Positions 45,293-53,764 of a DNA stretch of 64,000 nt are shown in pieces. This DNA is from Algoriphagus aquaeductus (GTDB lineage: Bacteria; Bacteroidota; Bacteroidia; Cytophagales; Cyclobacteriaceae): contig NZ_QKTX01000001.1 of assembly GCF_003253485.1 (NCBI RefSeq), positions 1 to 64,000 on the forward strand, written 5' to 3'. The position numbers and the translations under genes were made by a program. The notes below the pieces were generated by a model. It ran no database searches, was not told the DNA's origin, and worked only from the letters and a program-made list of their open reading frames with translations. Position 1 is the stretch's first letter; each line of letters opens with the position of its first letter.

Positions 45293-46753
45293 ATGCGATC
45301 CATCATCCTACTTTTTCTCCTCACACTGAGCATCCCATTACTCGGGCAAAATCCGAAGCTGCTCAATCAGCCGGATACGGGCTATCGGGGCATTTGGTAC
45401 AGCAACGAGCCTTCCAATGACGAGTACGTGTACAAATACAGCGGGGGCCTGGGCACCTATCCCGCCAATCATTATCCTTTTTCGATCTATGTAAAAGAAG
45501 TAGACAAGACCTTTTTCTGCTACGGAGGAGCCGATCCAACCGGAAATACCCTCCTGCATATGGTGTCCTATTTTGACCACAAAACTGGAATGGTTCCCCG
45601 TCCCACCATCGTGCTGGACAAGGAAACCGACAATGCCCATGATAATCCCGTGATGAATATCGATGCGGAAGGATTTATCTGGATTTTCTCCACCGCACAC
45701 GGTACCAACAGTCCGGCCTACATCAGCCGAAGCAAAAGGCCATACGATATTTCTGCCTTTGAATCCATTCAAGCCACCAAAAAGATCATGGGACAAACCG
45801 TACCCATGGAAAATTTTTCCTATCTCCAGTCTTGGTTCCAACCCGGAAAAGGCTTTTTAAACCTTTTTACGCATTACGAGCGTCAGGTAATTCCCGGCCA
45901 ACCCTCCAAACCTCGCAGAACCATCGGCTTCATGCGAAGTACGGATGGAATTCACTATTCTGAATGGAAAGACCTGGCCGCAATTTCCGAAGGCCATTAC
46001 CAAACCAGCGGAATGAAAGGCACCACACTCGGAACCGCCTTCAACTACCATCCCATCAAGGAAGGAGTCAATGGGCTGAACTTCCGCACCAACCTCTACT
46101 ACCTCGAAACCCGGGATTTTGGGGATTCTTGGCAGACAGCCACCGGAGAAAAAGTCCAGCTTCCGGTGACCGAAGTCCAAGCTCCTGCCTTAGTCGGCGA
46201 ATACGAATCCAAAGGTCTTTTGGTCTATATCAATGACTTGACCTATGATGAAAAGGGCCGTCCTGTGATCGTTTTTGTCACAAGTAAAGGCTATGAAGCA
46301 GGGCCTGAAAAAGGCCCACGCACTTGGAATACCGCCCGATTTACGGGTTCGGAATGGGAAATCCTCCCGGTCACCAACTCAGACAATAACTACGATATGG
46401 GTTCGCTCTACATCGATGCAAAAGGCGAATGGTGCATCATCGGACCCACTGCCACCGGGCCTCAGCCTTACAATACCGGAGGGGAAATGGTTCTCTGGAT
46501 CAGCAAAAACCAAGGGAAAACCTGGAAAAGCCACATCATGACTTCCGGTTCGGAGAGAAATCATTCCTATGCCCGCAGACCGGTCCATGTACATCCTGAC
46601 TTCTTCGCCTTTTGGGCGGATGGTCACGGAAGGGAAAAGTCCTTTTCCCAGCTTTATTTTTCTGATAAGAAAGGGAACGTATTTCTCCTACCTACTGAGA
46701 TGAATTCAGACTTTGCCAAGCCAATCCAGATCAAACCCAAGTCCAGAAAATGA
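45293..46753 (+). CDS. Exported BNR_4-like beta-propeller, candidate polysaccharide lyase or hydrolase
   Basis: The 486-residue protein has a signal peptide ending at LLGQ. Its N-terminal text GYRGIWYSNEPSNDEYVYKYSGGLGTYPANH, the motif DNAHDNPVMNIDAEGFIWIFSTAHG and the later BNR-style WISKNQGKTWKS resemble the BNR_4 seven-bladed propeller family. That family includes ulvan-lyase-like (PL24/PL25) and uncharacterised secreted proteins. The paired histidines in NAHDNP and TAHGTN and the YARRP segment are candidate active-site residues. It is the only recognisable polysaccharide-acting candidate in the SusCD locus at 37675-53668. Lyase activity is inference from fold family, not from proven catalytic residues. 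Its stop overlaps the next start (ATGA). Confidence 0.68.
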   Translation: MRSIILLFLLTLSIPLLGQNPKLLNQPDTGYRGIWYSNEPSNDEYVYKYSGGLGTYPANHYPFSIYVKEVDKTFFCYGGADPTGNTLLHMVSYFDHKTGMVPRPTIVLDKETDNAHDNPVMNIDAEGFIWIFSTAHGTNSPAYISRSKRPYDISAFESIQATKKIMGQTVPMENFSYLQSWFQPGKGFLNLFTHYERQVIPGQPSKPRRTIGFMRSTDGIHYSEWKDLAAISEGHYQTSGMKGTTLGTAFNYHPIKEGVNGLNFRTNLYYLETRDFGDSWQTATGEKVQLPVTEVQAPALVGEYESKGLLVYINDLTYDEKGRPVIVFVTSKGYEAGPEKGPRTWNTARFTGSEWEILPVTNSDNNYDMGSLYIDAKGEWCIIGPTATGPQPYNTGGEMVLWISKNQGKTWKSHIMTSGSERNHSYARRPVHVHPDFFAFWADGHGREKSFSQLYFSDKKGNVFLLPTEMNSDFAKPIQIKPKSRK

Positions 46754-48234
46754 GTAAGAATTGGTTTTTTGCCCTGGCCTTTTTGGCTTCCTGCCAATCC
46801 AAGCTGCCTGAGCTGGTTTTGGAACAATTGGATACCATCCAACTTGCAACCTCTACGCTAAAAGTGGAGGTGTTGGCCGATTCCTTGAATGTCCCTTGGG
46901 ATCTCGAGGTGGATTCGGAAGGATTTCTCTGGATTGCAGAGCAGGAGGGAAAAGTGTCACGAATCAATCTGCAAACCGGAGAGCAGCGCTATCTACTTCA
47001 GATTCCTGAGGTTTGGAAAGTTCGAACTTCCGGGCTTTTGGGCATGGTATCTCATCCTGACTTTTCCAAAAACCCATTCCTTTATCTCAACTACACGGTC
47101 AAGAATGATTCGCTTATCCGAAGCAAACTGGTCCGATATACTTATAAGGGAGATACGCTCATGGAGCCCAAAGTTTTGCTGGAGATCGAAGGGGGCACCT
47201 CTCATAATGGATCTCGCTTGGCTTTTGGTCCGGATGGAAAGCTCTATTGGGCGACCGGAGACAAGCACGATTATACCTATGCCCAAAACCGGGAAAAGCT
47301 GAATGGGAAAATCCTCCGTCTCAATCCCGATGGCAGCATCCCGGCAGACAATCCTGATCCAAACAGTGCGGTTTGGGCTTGGGGTTTTCGCAATATGCAG
47401 GGCTTGGCCTTCTCTTCTTCGGGTTTGCTTTACACTTCCGAACACGGAGATGCTATCGAGGACGAGGTAAACCTGATCCAAAAATCCGGCAATTACGGTT
47501 GGCCGGCCATCGAAGGAAAGCAGGATTTATCCGCTGAGTTGGAGTTTGCAGCCGCCAATCAAACCATCGAGCCCATCCGTTCTTGGACTCCGGTGATCGC
47601 TCCTGCGGGAATGACTTACTATGGTTCGGAGGCGATTCCTGAATGGAAAAACACCTTGCTGTTAACCACCTTAAAGGGCAAAAGCCTCCGGATTCTCTTT
47701 CTGAGTGCAGATGGTCAATCCATCCCTTCCGAGGAGATTTTATTTGAAAACCGGTATGGGCGACTGCGGGATGTGGCCGAGGGCCAGGATGGAGCCATTT
47801 ACCTCAGTACAAGCAATCAGGATTGGAATCCACAGCCGGGTTTTCCCCTTCCCGGAGATGATAAAATTCTCAAAATCAGTCCAACCCAAAGGCAGAGCAC
47901 CAATTCCATTTCCCCGGTCAAAGCCACCGAAGTAGTGGCCTTGGACGGCAAGCAACTCTACCAAAGCTACTGCGCTTCCTGCCACAAAGCGGATGGGGCA
48001 GGAGTGGAGGGTGTTTTTCCTGCTTTGGCAAAAAATCCATTGGTGAGTGGTGATCCCAAACCCCTGATCGAGCTTTTGCTCCAAGGAAAGACTTCGGCCA
48101 ATGGAGCTCAAGCTATGCCCGCCTTTTCCTTCCTCGACAATCGGGAGGCTGCTGAAATCCTGAACTATATCCGCTCGGCTTGGGGCAATCCGTCCAGTCC
48201 TATTTCTTCCACCCAAATCGAATCCCTACGCTGA
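46750..48234 (+). CDS. PQQ-type sugar dehydrogenase (sorbosone/aldose-like) fused to cytochrome c
   Basis: The 494-residue lipoprotein has a lipobox FLAS-C. A six-bladed quinoprotein glucose/sorbosone dehydrogenase domain (about 35-385; NVPWDLEVDSEGFLWIAEQEG, SHNGSRLAFGPDGKLYWATGD, WGFRNMQGLAF, TSEHGDAIEDEVN, GNYGWP) leads into a C-terminal cytochrome c. The haem-binding CASCH (408-412) and a candidate axial Met456 in AMPAF are visible. It would oxidise a sugar in the periplasm and pass electrons to the respiratory chain. It overlaps the genes on both sides by a few bases, so it is part of one operon with the propeller and the transporter. Confidence 0.88.
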   Translation: MSKNWFFALAFLASCQSKLPELVLEQLDTIQLATSTLKVEVLADSLNVPWDLEVDSEGFLWIAEQEGKVSRINLQTGEQRYLLQIPEVWKVRTSGLLGMVSHPDFSKNPFLYLNYTVKNDSLIRSKLVRYTYKGDTLMEPKVLLEIEGGTSHNGSRLAFGPDGKLYWATGDKHDYTYAQNREKLNGKILRLNPDGSIPADNPDPNSAVWAWGFRNMQGLAFSSSGLLYTSEHGDAIEDEVNLIQKSGNYGWPAIEGKQDLSAELEFAAANQTIEPIRSWTPVIAPAGMTYYGSEAIPEWKNTLLLTTLKGKSLRILFLSADGQSIPSEEILFENRYGRLRDVAEGQDGAIYLSTSNQDWNPQPGFPLPGDDKILKISPTQRQSTNSISPVKATEVVALDGKQLYQSYCASCHKADGAGVEGVFPALAKNPLVSGDPKPLIELLLQGKTSANGAQAMPAFSFLDNREAAEILNYIRSAWGNPSSPISSTQIESLR

Positions 48235-49442
48235 TGACTGCCAAATCCAAACTCATTCCCTTCTTTCAAACGCTCGGTCCGGGGATCATTACCGCAGCGT
48301 TGGTTTTCGGTCCCAGCAAGATGACCCTCACCTCTAAGCTTGGGGCTAGCTATGGCTATGAGACACTTTGGCTGGTGGTGGTCGCGATTTTCTTCATGCT
48401 CATTTTCACTCAAATGGGCGCAAGAATCGGTCTGAGTTCGGATCAAAGCCTCCTTTCGCTGATCCGTCAGAAATGGGGAAAAGCGGCAGGTATTGTCATC
48501 GGCTTCGGTGTATTTCTGGTGACCACCTCCTTTCAGGCAGGCAATTCCATCGGTGTAGGCATCGCAGTGGCTGAGGCTACGGATACCCCAACTTGGTTGT
48601 GGGTTTTGGTATTCAATCTTTTGGGGATGGGCCTACTCTTCTTCAGAAGCTTTTACAAGACATTGGAAAAGCTGATGATTGCCTTGGTAGGCTTGATGCT
48701 CTTTTCCTTTTTGACCACACTCTTTCTTAGCAAGCCTTCTCTTTCGGGTATTGTGAACGGCTTTGTGCCTTCGATTCCCTTGGGATCTGCCGGTTTGTTG
48801 ATCGCTTTTGTGGCTTCCTGTTTCTCCATTGTTGGGGCATTCTATCAGGCCTATTTGGTGCAGGAAAGCCGAAAATCCGGTTCAGGACAAACGAGTGCAA
48901 AACGCAGCGCAACCGGGATCTACATCCTCGGAATCATGAGTGCGGTCGTCATTATCTGTGCCGCTGCCGTTCTTCAGCCTCAAGGAATTTTGGTGAATTC
49001 CGCTTCGGAAATGTCCAAAGCACTCGAACCTCTTTTCGGTAGTTATGCGGCTCATTTATTCCTGGCGGGGCTATTTGGGGCTTCCTTTTCCTCCTTGGTA
49101 GGCAATGCCACGGTAGGAGGTAGCTTGCTCGGAGATGCCTTGGGATTTGGAAATCAGTTGAGTGGAAAGGCAGTTCGAGGACTAATCGCCTTGGTGATGA
49201 TCTGTGGGGCAAGCATCTCGCTGATCTTCGGAAAGCTCCCGCTCGAACTCATCATTTTTGCCCAAAGTGTCACCATTTTCTTAGTGCCTTTTATCGGATT
49301 GGCCATGTATGCTGTGGCTAATGACGCAGAAATCATGGGTAATAAAATCAATTCCCCTTTTGCCAAAATCGGCGGGGCGATCGGACTCCTACTGCTCTCT
49401 GGTCTGGCCGTTTGGAATTTCAATGAATTGTTTTTGAAGTGA
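48234..49442 (+). CDS. Nramp-fold membrane transporter lacking canonical metal-binding motifs
   Basis: The 402-residue protein has about 11 membrane segments and aligns with Nramp transporters at the N-terminus (LGPGIITAALVF...GYETLWLVV). The TM1 metal motif DPGN is replaced by GPSK (26-29), and the TM6 motif MPH is replaced by QAY in IVGAFYQAYLVQES. Without those Asp, Asn and Met ligands it is unlikely to carry Mn2+ or Fe2+. It is encoded inside a sugar-oxidation operon, so an organic substrate is possible. The ATG at 48234 overlaps the dehydrogenase stop codon by one base; an upstream start at 48180 would be internal to that gene. Confidence 0.8.
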   Translation: MTAKSKLIPFFQTLGPGIITAALVFGPSKMTLTSKLGASYGYETLWLVVVAIFFMLIFTQMGARIGLSSDQSLLSLIRQKWGKAAGIVIGFGVFLVTTSFQAGNSIGVGIAVAEATDTPTWLWVLVFNLLGMGLLFFRSFYKTLEKLMIALVGLMLFSFLTTLFLSKPSLSGIVNGFVPSIPLGSAGLLIAFVASCFSIVGAFYQAYLVQESRKSGSGQTSAKRSATGIYILGIMSAVVIICAAAVLQPQGILVNSASEMSKALEPLFGSYAAHLFLAGLFGASFSSLVGNATVGGSLLGDALGFGNQLSGKAVRGLIALVMICGASISLIFGKLPLELIIFAQSVTIFLVPFIGLAMYAVANDAEIMGNKINSPFAKIGGAIGLLLLSGLAVWNFNELFLK

Positions 49443-49622
49443 GACGCAAGACGCAAGACACAAGACATTAGACACAAGAAGCTGGACAAAAGATACAAGA
49501 CTGAAGATCTTATACCAAGAAATTAGAAAACCCGGACAACTGGACAACTGGACAACTCGACAACCAATATCTCAATAACCACCCCCAAACTCCCTAACCC
49601 CCAAACCTCCCAACTCCCTAAC
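49443..49622 (+). repeat. Composite repeat running into the next start codon
   Basis: It has the same modular order as the block at 45005: GACGCAAGACACAAGACATT-like units, CGGACAACTGGACAACTGGA octamers, ATATCTCAATAACCACCC, then a C-rich CTCCCTAA/CCCCCAAA tract. The C-rich tract ends directly before the ATG at 49624, and the first codons of that gene (ATGAAATCCCTAACCCAACT) look like a continuation of the array. No gene. Confidence 0.7.
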
Positions 49623-49623
49623 A

Positions 49624-50640
49624 ATGAAATCCCTAACCCAACTCGAAAACGATCTTCTCGCACCCTCCAATGCCCTAATTGAGGATATGGCCAACATCCA
49701 AGGTGACATCATTCTGCTTGGCATCGGCGGAAAAATGGGCCCCAGCATGGGCAAACTCGCCGTTCAGGCTGCCCAAGCTGCCGGTATCAACAAGCGCATC
49801 ATCGGCATTTCCCGGTTTTCCGACCCAAAGGCCAAGGCCCAACTAGAAGCCAATGGCGTAGAAACCATCTCCTGTGACTTGCTCAATGATGCCGAACTCC
49901 AAGCCCTGCCTGATGCCCCAAATGTGATCTATTTGGCAGGGAATAAATTTGGCACTACCGGAAACGAATCCTTCACCTGGGCCATGAACGCCTACCTTCC
50001 AGGGCGGGTGGCAGAGAAGTACAAAAACTCCAACATCGTCGCTTTTTCATCCGGAAATGTGCTGCCTTTTGTGCCCGTGACCTCGGGAGGAGCGTCGGAA
50101 GAAACGGCTCCCGATCCACTGGGTGAATACGCCCAATCCTGCTTGGGCCGGGAGCGGATTTTTGAATATTTCTCCAAAAAGAACCAAACCCCAACCTTAA
50201 TCTACCGACTCAACTATGCGGTGGATTTCAGGTACGGTGTAGTCATGGAAATCGCCAAATCGGTCAGAGACGGCAAAGCCATCGACTTGCGAACCGAAAA
50301 TGTCAACGTCATCTGGCAGGGTGATGCGAATGAAATAGCCATACGATCGCTTTTGCACTGCGAGACTCCCGCCAAAATCCTCAATGTCACCGGACCGGAG
50401 ATCCTTTCCACCCGATGGCTAGCCAATCAGTTTGGGCTGAAATTTGGCAAGGAGCCTGTTTTTGTCAACGAACCTACGGGAACAGCCTTACTCAATAACG
50501 CCTCAGAATGCCATCGGATTTTTGGCTATCCACGCGTCACCATCCGCGAGATCATCGACATCACCGCCACCTGGATGCTACAGGGGGGTGAGGAGTTTGG
50601 CAAAGCCACCCATTTTCAAGAGAGAGGAGGAAAATTCTAA
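49624..50640 (+). CDS. NAD(P)-dependent epimerase/dehydratase-like protein, altered active site
   Basis: This 338-residue cytosolic Rossmann-fold protein has a nucleotide-binding GIGGKMG (33-39), AGNKFG and FSSGNVLPF segments, and an extended-SDR body. At the usual YxxxK site it reads YAQSC (Tyr169, Cys173), so the catalytic lysine is replaced by cysteine. It may be an isomerase, a non-redox lyase, or a binding protein. The gene begins a pair with the aldolase-like gene 5 bases downstream, an arrangement that suggests consecutive steps in sugar-acid breakdown. The repeat-like first codons make the exact N-terminus less certain; a start further in would still keep the Rossmann motif. Confidence 0.78.
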   Translation: MKSLTQLENDLLAPSNALIEDMANIQGDIILLGIGGKMGPSMGKLAVQAAQAAGINKRIIGISRFSDPKAKAQLEANGVETISCDLLNDAELQALPDAPNVIYLAGNKFGTTGNESFTWAMNAYLPGRVAEKYKNSNIVAFSSGNVLPFVPVTSGGASEETAPDPLGEYAQSCLGRERIFEYFSKKNQTPTLIYRLNYAVDFRYGVVMEIAKSVRDGKAIDLRTENVNVIWQGDANEIAIRSLLHCETPAKILNVTGPEILSTRWLANQFGLKFGKEPVFVNEPTGTALLNNASECHRIFGYPRVTIREIIDITATWMLQGGEEFGKATHFQERGGKF

Positions 50641-50645
50641 TCACT

Positions 50646-51710
50646 ATGCTAGATCATACCTTAAAACAACACCTTCATCAGGGCACGGTCATCCCGGCCC
50701 ATCCCTTGGCCCTCGATGCCAACCGTCAGTTGGACGAGGACATTCAGCGCCAACTCACCCGCTACTACATTGCCTCCGGTGCAGGAGGAGTAGCGGTGGG
50801 GGTGCATTCCACCCAGTTTGAGATCAGGGAACCCCAGCACAATCTCTTCGAAAAAGTATTGGCCCTAGCTTCCGAGGAAGTGGAGAAAGCCGAATTGAAA
50901 AGGCCTTTTGTCAAAGTGGCCGGGATCTGCGGTCCTACGCAGCAAGCCATCGCAGAAGCAAAGACAGCGCTCCGACTAGGCTACGACATGGGACTGCTCA
51001 GCATGGGAGGACTGCAAGGCTGGACCGAAGCCCAGATTTTGGATCGGGTTAGAGTGGTGGCAGCTGTCATTCCGGTATTCGGGTTTTACCTACAGCCCTC
51101 TGTGGGAGGACGCATTTTTAGCTATGGTTTTTGGGAGCAGTTTGCCGAAATCGAAAATGTGGAGGCCATCAAATGCGCCTCTTTCAACCGCTACCAAACC
51201 CTCGATGTAATGCGCGCGGTGGCCCAAAGCAGCCGCCGAGATCAGATTGCCATGTACACCGGAAATGATGACAACATTGTGGCGGACTTGCTGACCACCT
51301 ATCGATTTGAAGTGGGAGGCAAAGTGTATGAAAAAGAATTTGTCGGAGGATTGTTAGGTCATTGGGCGGTGTGGACTCAAAAAGCGGTCGCACTTTTGGA
51401 AGAAATCAAAGCCTGTAAATCCAAAGGAACCGGGGAAGACTGGGCCAGACTCTTGACTAAGGGGATTGCCGTGACGGATGTCAATGCGGTCATGTTTGAT
51501 CCTGCGAATCACTTTCATGGCTGCATTCCGGGAATGCATGAATTCCTTCGCCGACAAGGATTGCTGAAAGGGACTTGGTGTCTCAATCCACAGGAAGTCA
51601 TGTCTCCGGGACAGTCCGAGGAAATCGATCGAGTTTATCGCGATTATCCAGAGCTGCACGATGATGCTTTTGTAAAGCAATTTTTAACCCAATCCTCCCA
51701 AGACGCATGA
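50646..51710 (+). CDS. DapA/N-acetylneuraminate-lyase-family aldolase-like protein
   Basis: The 354-residue protein has a class I aldolase TIM barrel. The candidate Schiff-base lysine is Lys176 in VEAIKCASFN, aligned with the IxGxKDSS segment of dihydrodipicolinate synthase relatives, and the barrel entry reads TVIPAHPLALDANRQLDEDIQRQLTRYYIASGAGGVAVG. The family makes or cleaves C-C bonds of 2-keto acids such as KDG-type sugar acids. It is longer than DapA (about 290), with a C-terminal extension. Its genomic partner is the epimerase-like gene upstream, and its stop overlaps the next gene start. A catabolic role on a keto-deoxy sugar acid is the most likely reading; the substrate is unknown. 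Confidence 0.82.
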   Translation: MLDHTLKQHLHQGTVIPAHPLALDANRQLDEDIQRQLTRYYIASGAGGVAVGVHSTQFEIREPQHNLFEKVLALASEEVEKAELKRPFVKVAGICGPTQQAIAEAKTALRLGYDMGLLSMGGLQGWTEAQILDRVRVVAAVIPVFGFYLQPSVGGRIFSYGFWEQFAEIENVEAIKCASFNRYQTLDVMRAVAQSSRRDQIAMYTGNDDNIVADLLTTYRFEVGGKVYEKEFVGGLLGHWAVWTQKAVALLEEIKACKSKGTGEDWARLLTKGIAVTDVNAVMFDPANHFHGCIPGMHEFLRRQGLLKGTWCLNPQEVMSPGQSEEIDRVYRDYPELHDDAFVKQFLTQSSQDA

Positions 51711-53668
51711 AGAAATTAATCCAAGGTACAGTGATGGCTTTGCTGCTTTTCACTTTTTCCCTACCTACCAAAGCGCAAGTCGATACCACTCGCTTTACCA
51801 ACCATGGTTCCCAGCTTTTTGCCTCCATGATTCAGGGAAGTGTCTTTGCCAAGGGACCAAATGGCCGGGCTTTGGTATATACCGTAGTTCGAGGGGAACC
51901 GGCGCATTTGCTCGGATACGATGTGGAAACGCGGGAATTACTTATCGATCAGGCATTGCCAAAAGCTGATGGGGCATGGGATTTGGCACAATCCAGCGAT
52001 GGCACCATTTACGCTCCCGGGGCCAATGGAAGCTTGTTTGCCCATACGCCCGGAACTCAGGAAGTCAAGGATTTGGGAGTGGTGTTGGAAGGTGAAAATT
52101 ACCTTTGGAACCTCACTGCCGGAGTAGATGGGGAGGTTTTTGGAGCTACCTATCCGGGTTGCCGGGTGTTTCTCTATCATCCCAAAGACGGTTTTTCGGA
52201 TGTGGGAAAGGGGCCTTTGGTAGAAAAAGAAAATTACGTGCGGAGCTTGGCTTTTTATCCCAAAACAGGCATGCTCTACGCAGGTGTGGGATCCAAGGCT
52301 CACCTGATCGAGCTCAATCCCAAGACGGGTGAAAAGAAGGAATTATTGCCTGAAAAATTCAAAAACTATGAGTTTGTCTATGGATTAGAAATCGTTCCTG
52401 GAGTGGATGGGAATGACCGGCTTTTTGCGCTGATTACCAATGGAAGTATCACCTTGGTGTACAATCTGAAAACCCGTGAATTTGAACAGGAAATAGAGGG
52501 GATGGACATGCGGGCCATCACCGGAGACCCCAATGGAAAGGCAGTTTACCTGACTTCCAAATCCCAATTGAAGCGATTTGATCCTGCCAAAAACTACCAA
52601 ACGGCAGAAGTGCTGGGCGAAGAAATCGGCACTGCTCTGGCATTCCACTATGCGGAGGACGGGAAAGTCTACTTCCTCACCTCAGGAGCTAATCTCTTTT
52701 CCTTCAATCCCAAGGACAACTCACTGTCCAAAAACAAGCTTCAAATTCCCGGACAACCGATTCCCATCCATTCTTTGGTCACCGGTCCAGATGGGAAAAT
52801 CTGGTCAGGCGGCTACCTGGCCGGTGGAAATGCAGCTTACGATCCGAAAACAGGGAAGTCCACCTTCCTCCCGGGTTTGGATCAGACGGAGGGAATGTCG
52901 GTCTTGGGTGACAAGATTTATTTTGGGATTTATCCCAAAGGGAAATTCTATGTCCACGACACCAAATCCGATTGGGCACCCAAGGAAGGCAATCCCAAGT
53001 TTCTCGGACAGTTTGAAAATCAAAGTAGGGCATTTGCCCATGCGGTGCTGAAGGACAAAAATCAGGTGGTTTTTGGGATGATTCCTGAATATGGAAAATT
53101 GGGTGGCGCTTTGGTTAAGTTTGATGCGCAAACCGAAAAGCTGGATTATTTCCCAAGTCCGGTAGAGAAGCAGGCGATTGCAGGTTTGGTATATACCGGG
53201 AACTATGTCTTGGTCGGAACAACTATTTCAGGAGGATTGGGCGTCGCGCCTGAAACTAAAGAAGCGCACTTAGTGGGCTGGAATCCGGATACCGGGGAGA
53301 AGCTGTTTGATTTGATTCCCGTGCCTGGTGCTACTGCCTTGACAGGTTTCCTCAACATGCCGGATGGTAGCATTTGGGGGATGGGTGACGGTCAGCTGTT
53401 CATCTTTGATCCAAAAAGCAGGCAAGTGAAGTCTGTGACCAAGCTTTTTGACTATCCTCCATTCAAAAGCCATATCTGGAGAAGTGCCTTTATGGTGCAG
53501 CATCCTGACGGGAATATCTATGGCACGGATTGGGAAAAGCTGTTCAAACTCGACCCTAAAACGCTCGAATTCACCGAACTAGCCAAAGAAGCGGCTTTGT
53601 TGGTTATGGGGGAGGATGGAACACTGTATTTCAAGCGAAAAACAGAATTGTGGTCATTTAGGCCTTGA
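51707..53668 (+). CDS. Secreted beta-propeller protein of unknown function
   Basis: The 653-residue protein has a signal peptide ending at TKAQ. It contains many 40-50-residue blade-like units with the pattern DGxIYxxGxxGxLxxxxP (for example DGTIYAPGANGSLFAHTPG, DGKIWSGGYLAGGNAAYDPKTGK, DGSIWGMGDGQLFIFDPKS, DGNIYGTDWEKLFKLDPKT), implying two propellers or one large one. No catalytic motif was recognised; SMP-30-like lactonase or ligand-binding roles are possible. The start overlaps the aldolase stop (ATGA), and a terminator follows, so it is the last gene of the operon that begins upstream with the epimerase. Confidence 0.8.
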   Translation: MKKLIQGTVMALLLFTFSLPTKAQVDTTRFTNHGSQLFASMIQGSVFAKGPNGRALVYTVVRGEPAHLLGYDVETRELLIDQALPKADGAWDLAQSSDGTIYAPGANGSLFAHTPGTQEVKDLGVVLEGENYLWNLTAGVDGEVFGATYPGCRVFLYHPKDGFSDVGKGPLVEKENYVRSLAFYPKTGMLYAGVGSKAHLIELNPKTGEKKELLPEKFKNYEFVYGLEIVPGVDGNDRLFALITNGSITLVYNLKTREFEQEIEGMDMRAITGDPNGKAVYLTSKSQLKRFDPAKNYQTAEVLGEEIGTALAFHYAEDGKVYFLTSGANLFSFNPKDNSLSKNKLQIPGQPIPIHSLVTGPDGKIWSGGYLAGGNAAYDPKTGKSTFLPGLDQTEGMSVLGDKIYFGIYPKGKFYVHDTKSDWAPKEGNPKFLGQFENQSRAFAHAVLKDKNQVVFGMIPEYGKLGGALVKFDAQTEKLDYFPSPVEKQAIAGLVYTGNYVLVGTTISGGLGVAPETKEAHLVGWNPDTGEKLFDLIPVPGATALTGFLNMPDGSIWGMGDGQLFIFDPKSRQVKSVTKLFDYPPFKSHIWRSAFMVQHPDGNIYGTDWEKLFKLDPKTLEFTELAKEAALLVMGEDGTLYFKRKTELWSFRP

Positions 53669-53717
53669 GCTAATTTGATTGGGTAATAAGAAATCAATCA
53701 CTGGTTTCTAAAAGGTG

Positions 53718-53751
53718 AAAACCAATGGGCTTGTGGCTCATTGGTTTTTTT
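53718..53751 (+). terminator. Rho-independent terminator closing the 49624-53668 operon
   Basis: The stem AAACCAATG/CATTGGTTT surrounds a loop GGCTTGTGGCT and is followed by a T-run. It lies 50 bases after the stop of the propeller gene. Confidence 0.87.
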
Positions 53752-53764
53752 CATTGACTTTGAA

